The position numbers were made by a program, and so were the translations under genes. A DNA stretch of 64,000 nucleotides from Mycobacteriales bacterium (GTDB lineage: Bacteria > Actinomycetota > Actinomycetes > Mycobacteriales > SCTD01). The notes under the pieces are model-generated. The model made no database searches. It had not been told where the DNA came from and saw only the letters and a list, made by a program, of their open reading frames with translations. The stretch covers positions 1-64,000 of the forward strand of contig JAUYQP010000014.1 of the NCBI GenBank assembly GCA_030697205.1, in the 5' to 3' direction. Below, piece by piece: positions 56,579 through 64,000 of the stretch (its first letter is position 1; each line of letters opens with the position of its first letter).

Positions 56579-57243
56579 CCGCCGTGACCCAGGAGACCCG
56601 CCTCGTCGGCACCGGTCTCGCCCTCCTCCCGCGGGTCAACCTGCTCCCGCCGGAGATCGAGGAGCGCAAGAAGCTCAAGCAGATCCAGGTCGGCCTCGGT
56701 GCAGCCGTGCTCGCCTCGGTCGGCGTCGTCGGTGTCCTGGTGATGGCCGCCAACGGCAGCCTCAACAGCGCCAACGAGGAGCTCGCCACTGCGACCACGC
56801 AGAGCACGCAGCTCAAGGCCGAGGCCGCGACCTACGCCAACGTCACCGCGGTCTACGCGCAGGCGGCCGCCGCCCAGGCGCTGCTCACGCAGGCCATGGG
56901 CGAGGAGGTCCGCTACTCCCGCTTCATGAACGACCTCAGCCTCACCGTCCCGGACAACGTCTGGGTCAAGGCCGTGGCGTTCTCCCAGGGCGCGGCCCCG
57001 GGCGCAGCCGGCACCACAGAGCCCGGCATCGGCACGGTCACCTTCAGCGGCGTGGGCTTCAGCCACGACGACGTCGCGGTCTGGCTCGAGTCGCTCGCGA
57101 CCCAGAAGGGCTACACCAACCCCGACTTCACCAACTCGACCGAGACGCTGATCGGGACCCGCAAGACGGTCACCTTCACCTCCACGGTGCAGATGACCGC
57201 TGCTGCTCTCTCCGGGCGCTACACGAAGCCGCTGGGAGGCTGA
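56575..57243 (+). CDS. pilN: type IV pilus assembly protein PilN
   Basis: 222 residues. Cytoplasmic N-terminus with LPRVNLLPPEIEERKK (the PilM-binding motif), one membrane helix (about 40-62), coiled coil (about 65-105) and an extracytoplasmic ferredoxin-like domain. ATG overlaps pilM. Confidence 0.93.
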   Translation: MTAVTQETRLVGTGLALLPRVNLLPPEIEERKKLKQIQVGLGAAVLASVGVVGVLVMAANGSLNSANEELATATTQSTQLKAEAATYANVTAVYAQAAAAQALLTQAMGEEVRYSRFMNDLSLTVPDNVWVKAVAFSQGAAPGAAGTTEPGIGTVTFSGVGFSHDDVAVWLESLATQKGYTNPDFTNSTETLIGTRKTVTFTSTVQMTAAALSGRYTKPLGG

Positions 57244-57244
57244 C

Positions 57245-57949
57245 ATGGACAAGCTCAAGCAGTACGTCGCGCTGACCGTCGTCGGCTGCCTCGCGGTCCT
57301 CGCCGCCGGCTGGTTCCTGCTGGTCTCGCCCAAGCGGTCCGAGGCCTCCGAGGCGCAGCTCGCCGCGGACGCGCAGGTCACCGCCAACAGCGCCCTGCGC
57401 ACCCAGATCGAGGTCCTCAAGGCCCAGGCCAAGAACCTCCCGAAGGAGCAGGCCAAGCTCGCGGCCGTCGCGGCCAAGATCCCGTCCAACCGCGCGATGC
57501 CGGCTCTCATCCGGGCCCTCACCACCGCCGCCGAGGACGCGGGCGTCGAGCTCGTCACCCTCGCCCCCGGCGCGACCGCCGTCGCGGCTCCCGCGGCTGC
57601 TGCCCCGGTGGCCCCGGCCGCGGGCGCAGCCCCGGCAGCCCCCGTCGCCGGTGCGGCCACCTCGGCCGCCGGTCAGCTCGGCTCGATCCCGGTGACGCTC
57701 AACGTCGTCGGCGGCTACTTCCAGGTGCAGCAGTTCCTCGCCAACCTCGAGGACCTCAAGCGGGCCATCCGCTTCACCACGGTGAACCTGGCCCCCGGCA
57801 CCAACCCGGTCAAGCCCGCCGCGACCGGCACCAACGTGGATGACGGCCGCACGCTGACCGCCACCCTCACTGGTCAGGTCTTCCAGGTCGTCGGAGCGCC
57901 CGCCGCCGCGGCCGCCCCGGTCGCCCCCGTCGCAGCTCCGGCGAAGTAG
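57245..57949 (+). CDS. pilO: type IV pilus assembly protein PilO
   Basis: 234 residues: membrane helix (about 7-27), coiled coil (35-85), then a domain with the PilO/GspM fold (SIPVTLNVVGGYFQVQQFL) interrupted by an Ala/Pro-rich loop (112-145) and ending in another Ala/Pro tail. Forms the alignment complex with PilN. ATG 1 base after pilN. Confidence 0.92.
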   Translation: MDKLKQYVALTVVGCLAVLAAGWFLLVSPKRSEASEAQLAADAQVTANSALRTQIEVLKAQAKNLPKEQAKLAAVAAKIPSNRAMPALIRALTTAAEDAGVELVTLAPGATAVAAPAAAAPVAPAAGAAPAAPVAGAATSAAGQLGSIPVTLNVVGGYFQVQQFLANLEDLKRAIRFTTVNLAPGTNPVKPAATGTNVDDGRTLTATLTGQVFQVVGAPAAAAAPVAPVAAPAK

Positions 57950-57960
57950 GAGAGAGAGAC

Positions 57961-58620
57961 ATGTCTGAGTTCCCCTTCGCCGACCAGGCCGACTCCGTCG
58001 AGGAGTCCGGCGACGACAAGAAGAAGCTCCTGCTGGTGGGTGGTGTGGCCGCGGCCGTGCTGCTCGGTGGTGGCGCCTTCTTCCTGACCAGCGGCGGCGA
58101 CGCCGAGGAGGAGGCCTTCTTCGTCCCGAAGCGCCCCGCCAAGGTCGCCCCCGCCGCCGCCCCGAAGACCCCGGCCAAGCTCCCGGTCGTCTTCGCGGCC
58201 CCCGTCGGCCGGGACCCCTTCCGGGCCCTCTACACCGCGCCGACCGGCGGCGGCGCAGCCGCGCCGGCAGGCGGTACGACGACCACCCCCGTCACCACGA
58301 CGCCCACCACGGCGCCGACCACCGGTGGCAGCACGGTCGTCATCACGCCGACCACCCAGCCGACCAGCTCCACCCCGACGCAGACCGCGAGCCAGAGCAC
58401 CATCCGGCTCAAGGCCTACGACATCAACACCAAGGTCGGCACCTTCGTCCTCGACGGCAAGACGACCGTCACGGGCAAGGTCAACGACGTGCTCGCCAAG
58501 AAGGTCCTCATCATCGCGATCCGCCCGGACCGCGAGCCCGGAACCTTCTTCGCCACGCTCAAGGTCGGTGACGGGGCGAACTTCGACGCCCACTTCGGGC
58601 AGACCGTCGTCATCCCGTAG
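57961..58620 (+). CDS. bitopic pilus protein, PilP-like position
   Basis: 219 residues: acidic cytoplasmic N-terminus, one membrane helix (about 22-42), a linker with GRDPFRAL (similar to the secretin-contacting motif of PilP), a Thr/Pro-rich region (about 95-140) and a beta-rich C-terminal domain (IRLKAYDINTKVGTFVLDGK). PilP in diderms links PilNO to the secretin, which is absent here, so this may instead contact the cell wall. ATG at 57961 with AGGAGAGA upstream. Last gene of the pilM unit. Confidence 0.75.
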   Translation: MSEFPFADQADSVEESGDDKKKLLLVGGVAAAVLLGGGAFFLTSGGDAEEEAFFVPKRPAKVAPAAAPKTPAKLPVVFAAPVGRDPFRALYTAPTGGGAAAPAGGTTTTPVTTTPTTAPTTGGSTVVITPTTQPTSSTPTQTASQSTIRLKAYDINTKVGTFVLDGKTTVTGKVNDVLAKKVLIIAIRPDREPGTFFATLKVGDGANFDAHFGQTVVIP

Positions 58621-58644
58621 AACAGGCCCTGGCACACTCACGGT

Positions 58645-59826
58645 GTGCTGCGCTGGTTGACCGCCGGGGAGTCCCACGGCCCTGCCCTCGTGGCAGTGCT
58701 CGAGGGGCTCCCCGCCGGCGTTCTCGTGACCACCGACGACGTCGCCGACGACCTCGCCCGGCGACGCCTGGGCCACGGCCGCGGCGCCCGGATGACGTTC
58801 GAGAAGGACGAGGTCAGCTTCCTCGGGGGAGTGCGCCACGGGGTCACCCAGGGCGGGCCGGTCGCCATCACGGTCGGCAACACCGAGTGGCCCAAGTGGG
58901 AGACCGTCATGGCTCCCGACCCCGTCGACCCCGAGGTCCTCGCCGAGCAGGCCCGCAACGCGCCGCTCACCCGCCCGCGCCCGGGTCACGCGGACCTCGT
59001 CGGCATGCAGAAGTACGGCTTCGACGACGCCCGCCCCGTCCTCGAGCGCGCCAGTGCCCGGGAGACCGCGGCCCGCGTCGCGCTCGGCAAGGTCGCCAAG
59101 CACTTCCTGCTGCAGGCGTACGGCGTACACGTCCTGTCCCACGTCGTCTCGATCGGCTCGGCCGCCGTGCCGCCGGGGACCGCGCTGCCCGGCCCCGACG
59201 ACCTCGACGCGATCGACGAGAGCCCCGTGCGGGTCCACGACAAGGCGTCGGAGGCCCTGCTCGTCGCGGAGGTCGACGCGGCCCACAAGGAGGGCGACAC
59301 CCTCGGCGGGATCGTCGAGGTCCTCGCCTACGGCCTGCCGCCCGGCCTCGGCAGCCACGTCCACTGGGACCGCCGCATCGACGCCAAGCTCGCCGCGGCC
59401 CTGATGGGCATCCAGGCCATCAAGGGCGTCGAGGTCGGTGACGGCTTCGACGCCGCCCGCAAGCGCGGCAGCCAGGTCATGGACGAGATCGTGCGCGGCG
59501 ACGACGGGCTGACCCGCACGAGCGGCAACCTCGGCGGCACCGAGGGCGGCATGACCAGCGGCGAGGTCCTGCGGGTCCGGGCCGCGATGAAGCCGATCAG
59601 CACCGTCCCGCGGGCCCTGAAGACCATCGACACCGCGACCGGCGAGGCTGCCGCGGCCCACCACCAGCGCTCCGACGTCTGCGCGGTGCCCGCTGCCGGG
59701 GTCGTCGCCGAGGCGATGGTCGCGCTGGTGCTCGCCGACGCCTTCCTCGAGAAGTTCGGCGGTGACTCCGTCGAGGAGACCCGCCGCAACCACGAGGCCT
59801 ACCTGAAGGCGCTGCAGATCCGTTGA
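58645..59826 (+). CDS. aroC: chorismate synthase
   Basis: 393 residues. FMN enzyme converting EPSP to chorismate. Starts [20 protein letters not shown]; conserved [30 protein letters not shown] and [17 protein letters not shown] (with conserved His and Asp). GTG at 58645, with no ribosome site; the preceding CACACT could be a -10 box of a leaderless transcript. Returns to the core aro genes after the pilus island. Confidence 0.96.
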   Translation: MLRWLTAGESHGPALVAVLEGLPAGVLVTTDDVADDLARRRLGHGRGARMTFEKDEVSFLGGVRHGVTQGGPVAITVGNTEWPKWETVMAPDPVDPEVLAEQARNAPLTRPRPGHADLVGMQKYGFDDARPVLERASARETAARVALGKVAKHFLLQAYGVHVLSHVVSIGSAAVPPGTALPGPDDLDAIDESPVRVHDKASEALLVAEVDAAHKEGDTLGGIVEVLAYGLPPGLGSHVHWDRRIDAKLAAALMGIQAIKGVEVGDGFDAARKRGSQVMDEIVRGDDGLTRTSGNLGGTEGGMTSGEVLRVRAAMKPISTVPRALKTIDTATGEAAAAHHQRSDVCAVPAAGVVAEAMVALVLADAFLEKFGGDSVEETRRNHEAYLKALQIR

Positions 59827-59896
59827 CGCCCCTCCACCGCCACCGCCACCCCGCCACCCCCGCCACCCACCCCACCCCCTCCGCTCGTGCGCCGGT

Positions 59897-59927
59897 GTCG
59901 GCGCTAACGACCCCCCGTAGCGCCGAC
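59897..59927. repeat. 10-bp perfect hairpin between aroC and aroK
   Basis: GTCGGCGCTA (59897-59906)/TAGCGCCGAC (59918-59927), 11-nt loop, with further partial pairing outside (GTGCGC/GCGCAC). Preceded by a CCACC-rich tract (59830-59880). Possible terminator of aroC or a dispersed palindromic repeat. Confidence 0.65.
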
Positions 59928-59956
59928 CCGAGCGCACACGCGCGGGGGTGGGGGTG

Positions 59957-60520
59957 GTGACGGACGCGCTGACGGACGCGCTGACGGACGCCCAGACGCA
60001 GCCGCTCGTCGTGCTGGTCGGGGCACCCGGCGCGGGGAAGACGACCGTGGGACGACTCGTCGCCGAGGCGCGGGGCGTGGCTTTCCGCGACACCGACGCC
60101 GACATCGAGGCCGCTGCCGGTACGCCGATCAGCGACATCTTCTTCGACTCCGGTGAGGATCACTTCCGCGCGCTCGAGCGGGCCGCGGTCGCCACGGCCT
60201 TGGCCGAGCACGAGGGGGTCCTGGCACTCGGTGGGGGAGCGGTGCTCGCGGACGAGACCCGCGAGCTGCTTCGCGGCCATCACGTCGTCTTCCTCGCCGT
60301 CGGCCTGTCCGACGCCGCCACCCGCGTCGGTATGGCCGCCAGCCGGCCCGTCCTCACCCTCAACCCGCGCGCGGCGCTGAAGGTCCTGCTCGACGCCCGG
60401 CTCCCGCTCTACCGCGACGTCGCGACCGCGGAAGTCCCCACCGACGGCCGCTCACCCCAGGACGTCGCCGCTGACGTCCTTCAGACCCTGACGACCGAGA
60501 GCCCTGGCACGTCGTCATAG
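59957..60520 (+). CDS. aroK: shikimate kinase
   Basis: About 187 residues. Walker A GAPGAGKTT, shikimate-binding DTDADIE, and the LALGGGAVL and lid-Arg regions are present. Three GTG codons (59948, 59954, 59957) could start it; the last is used. The first residues are a tandem TDALTDALTDAQ repeat, unlike most AroK. The 3' end overlaps the convergent PIN toxin gene by 40 bases. Confidence 0.9.
   Translation: MTDALTDALTDAQTQPLVVLVGAPGAGKTTVGRLVAEARGVAFRDTDADIEAAAGTPISDIFFDSGEDHFRALERAAVATALAEHEGVLALGGGAVLADETRELLRGHHVVFLAVGLSDAATRVGMAASRPVLTLNPRAALKVLLDARLPLYRDVATAEVPTDGRSPQDVAADVLQTLTTESPGTSS
59959..59994 (+). repeat. 12-nt tandem repeat, three copies, at the aroK N-terminus
   Basis: GACGGACGCGCT at 59959-59970 and 59971-59982, then GACGGACGCCCA at 59983-59994; encodes TDAL-TDAL-TDAQ before the P-loop domain. 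Confidence 0.85.
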
Positions 60521-60870
60521 TCGGCGTCCTGCGTCACGACGTCGAGGTCATGGGCCAGCGCGGTGGCCGCGACCCAGGAGTCGTTCATCGGCATGCGGCG
60601 ACCCAGCTGGCGCAACTGCTCGCGCAGCTGCGTCCACGCCTCGGCGACCTCGACGTCGACGGGTAGGGGATCGAGCGCCAAGGCGCCCTCGAGCGTCGCA
60701 AGGCGCAGGGCACGCTGGTCCGGAGGTGCGGTGAGCACTCCGAGCCGGAGCTCGGCGATGGTCACGATCGAGACGAACACCTCGCGAGGCACCAGTGCCT
60801 CTCGCACCGGGCGACCTGACTCGAGCGCCACCAGGACGGAGGTGTCGAGGAGTGCGGGCCTCAGCGCCAC
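60481..60870 (-). CDS. PIN-domain ribonuclease toxin (VapC-like)
   Basis: 129 residues. Acidic PIN residues: Asp9 (LLDTSVLVAL), Glu40 (TIAELRLG), Asp97 region (NDSWVAATA) and Asp114 region (TQDADYDDV). GTG start overlaps the antitoxin gene by 10 bases. Its 3' end overlaps aroK. Distinct from the PIN toxin at 26576. Confidence 0.88.
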   Translation of the reverse strand: MALRPALLDTSVLVALESGRPVREALVPREVFVSIVTIAELRLGVLTAPPDQRALRLATLEGALALDPLPVDVEVAEAWTQLREQLRQLGRRMPMNDSWVAATALAHDLDVVTQDADYDDVPGLSVVRV

Positions 60871-61118
60871 GGGAGGTCGTCCGTCGTCTCCGGCAGCATT
60901 TCGCGCAACTCGTCGAGCAACCCTCTGTCAGCCGGGCGGAACCGGCGGAAGAAGACGTCAGACGGCATGCTCCGTGGGCGGGTCCGCGGGTCGATGGCCG
61001 AGAGCCGAACCCGGTCCTGACCGTTCACGGTGATGATGACGTCTTCACCTGCGTCGACCTTGCGCAGCACGCCAGCAGTGTCGTTGCGGAGCTCGCGAGA
61101 GGGCACTCGAACCATCAT
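60861..61118 (-). CDS. Phd/YefM-type antitoxin
   Basis: 85 residues. The N-terminal RVPSRELRNDTAGVLRKVDA and DVIITVNGQDRVRLSAI match Phd/YefM DNA-binding antitoxins; the C-terminus (RFRPADRGLLDELREMLPE) would bind the toxin. Start ATG at 61118 (or 61115). A perfect dyad touches the start codon and likely mediates autoregulation. Confidence 0.87.
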   Translation of the reverse strand: MMVRVPSRELRNDTAGVLRKVDAGEDVIITVNGQDRVRLSAIDPRTRPRSMPSDVFFRRFRPADRGLLDELREMLPETTDDLPWR

Positions 61119-61134
61119 GGCTACGACTGTAGCC
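61119..61134. promoter_or_regulatory. operator-like dyad at the antitoxin start
   Basis: GGCTAC (61119-61124)/GTAGCC (61129-61134), 4-nt centre. On the minus strand it overlaps TACAGT, a good -10 box, so antitoxin binding here would block transcription and the mRNA would be leaderless or nearly so. Confidence 0.65.
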
Positions 61135-61201
61135 GTCCTGCTACGGTACGCGCCGTGCATGCCTCCACCCGTCCGGCGCGTCCGTTAGGCAGGATGGTCA
61201 G

Positions 61202-62388
61202 ATGCGCCCTCCCCTGATCGAGCGCGTCACCGTCGAGGGCTACCGCGCCCTGCGTGACGTGCACCTCAAGGGCGTCCAGCCGTTGACGGTCCTCGTCGGG
61301 CCCAACGGGAGCGGCAAGTCCACCTTCTTCGACGTGTTCGCCTTCCTCGGTGAGTGCTTCAGCGATGGTGTCCGTCGCGCCTGCGACAAGCGCAACGGCT
61401 TGGCCGACATGCGCAGTCGCGGCTACGACGGCCCGGTCCGACTCGAGTTCGCCTACCGCGAGGCGCCTGGCGAGCGACTTATGACCTATGTCCTCGAGCT
61501 TGCCGAACACGGCGGTCGACCGGTCATCAGCAAGGAACTGCTCCGGTGGTCGGTCGCGCCGAGTGGGGGCCGACCGACACACGTCCTCGAGTTCGCGAAC
61601 GGCTCGGGCTTCGTCGTCGACGAGGCGACCGGGGAGAAGACGCCGCAGACGTTGGCCGAGCCGGACCTGCTCGCGGTCAACGCCCTCGGCCAGCTCAAGG
61701 ACCACCCTCGGGTGGAGGCCCTGCGACGCTTCATCACGGGCTGGCACGTTTCCTACCTCACAGCCAGCGCTGCCCGTGGGGTGCCCGAGGCCGGCCCGCA
61801 GGAGCACCTGTCCCGCAGCGGGGAGAACCTCGCGAACGTGCTGCAGTACCTGCGGGAGCAGCACCCCGACCGGCTGCGCAGCATCCTCGCCTCCCTTTCC
61901 AGCAGCATCCCGCAGCTCGAGAGCGCCACCGACGAGCTGTCGCCGGACGGGCGACTGGTGCTGTGGCTCAAGGACGCTCCCTTCGAGCGACCCGTCCTGT
62001 CGCGCTACGCCAGTGACGGCACGCTGAAGATGCTGGCGTATCTCGTGCTCCTGCACGATCCGGACCCCGCGCCCTTCATCGGGATCGAAGAGCCGGAGAA
62101 CTACCTGTACCCGACCCTCCTCGAGGGTCTGGCGACCCAGTGCAAGGTCGCGGCCGAGCGGTCCCAGGTGCTCGTGACCTCGCACAGCCACGAGTTCCTC
62201 AACGCGCTCGACCCTGGAGAGGTCGTCCTGTTCGCGCGCGACGAGAGTGGCTACACCAAGGTGCACCGACCACTCGACGTCACGGGTATCGGGTCGATGC
62301 TCGACGCCGGGGCGCATCTCGGCTGGCTCTGGCGCGAGGGCTACCTCGAGGCGCCTCGGCCGGAGCTGACCGTGCCGGACCAGACCGC

Positions 62389-62392
<4 letters not shown>
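61202..62392 (+). CDS. AAA family ATPase (AAA_21/OLD-like, SMC-type)
   Basis: 396 residues. Walker A GPNGSGKST (33-41), a signature-like segment SRYASDGTLKMLAYL (near 265-280), Walker B FIGIEEPENYLYP (near 290-300) and the D-loop/His switch VLVTSHSHEFLNAL. This is the stand-alone ABC/SMC-like ATPase found in defence pairs (with Toprim or nuclease partners). ATG at 61202. Overlaps its partner gene by 4 nt. Confidence 0.88.

Positions 62393-64000
<1,608 letters not shown>

Noticed and set aside
58632-58648. GCACAC/GTGTGC repeat at the aroC start as an operator
   Set aside because: Only 6 bp with part of it coding; expected by chance in this composition.

Overview
This window is high-GC DNA (roughly 70% or more G+C by eye, GTG starts common, many 1-4 nt gene overlaps) from an actinobacterium. 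The gene order supports this: thrS-HIT-pgsA-patA-pimA, pdxS-pdxT-yebC-ruvC-ruvA-ruvB-secD-secF-apt-rel-ppi-hisS-aspS and rarA-alaS-ruvX-mltG-aroE are arrangements I know from Mycobacterium and relatives. The genus cannot be named from the sequence. A full type IV pilus locus, combined with FliA-like promoter motifs, suggests an organism with a motile or zoospore-like stage, but that is inference.

Layout. 1-1.4 kb: the 3' part of an IS630-family transposase and an unassigned gap. 1.4-15.9 kb: OsmC-like protein, thrS, HIT hydrolase, an inserted ABC transporter (two permeases and an ATPase, no binding protein), a divergent EF-G2/acetyltransferase pair, then the phosphatidylinositol mannoside genes (pgsA, patA, pimA), a LemA-like membrane protein, a DUF3048 lipoprotein and vitamin B6 synthase (pdxST). 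16-31.9 kb: yebC, a membrane HD-GYP protein, ruvCAB, secDF, apt, rel, a VapBC-type pair, a membrane-anchored cyclophilin, an MBL hydrolase, hisS and aspS. 32-40.8 kb: an acetyltransferase, a secreted caspase-like protein, rarA, two small genes, alaS, ruvX, mltG and aroE.

41-58.6 kb is the most distinctive region: a type IVa pilus island. It encodes a Roadblock protein, a DUF4388 protein and a small GTPase (an MglB/MglA-like polarity module), an O-antigen-ligase-family membrane protein, PilB, PilT, PilC, two major-type pilins, three minor pilins (two very large), the prepilin peptidase, PilM, PilN, PilO and a last bitopic protein; no secretin is present. Seven transcription-unit starts carry the same motif, CTCAA-N16-GCCGAA-like, which resembles FliA/sigma-28 promoters of zoospore-forming actinobacteria. 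The main pilin mRNA leader additionally contains what I read as a cyclic-di-GMP-I (GEMM) riboswitch. The same promoter motif with 17-bp spacing precedes the secreted caspase-like gene outside the island. An intact HD-GYP domain protein is encoded in the same window.

58.6-64 kb: the shikimate genes aroC, aroK and aroB (the last cut by the window end). Between aroK and aroB lie a PIN toxin/Phd-type antitoxin pair on the minus strand and an AAA ATPase + DUF4276 (Toprim-like) pair on the plus strand, which resembles two-gene ATPase/Toprim defence systems and is translationally coupled to aroB. Several intergenic gaps hold strong inverted repeats, some of which look like members of a dispersed palindromic family. 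No tRNA, rRNA or CRISPR array was seen.
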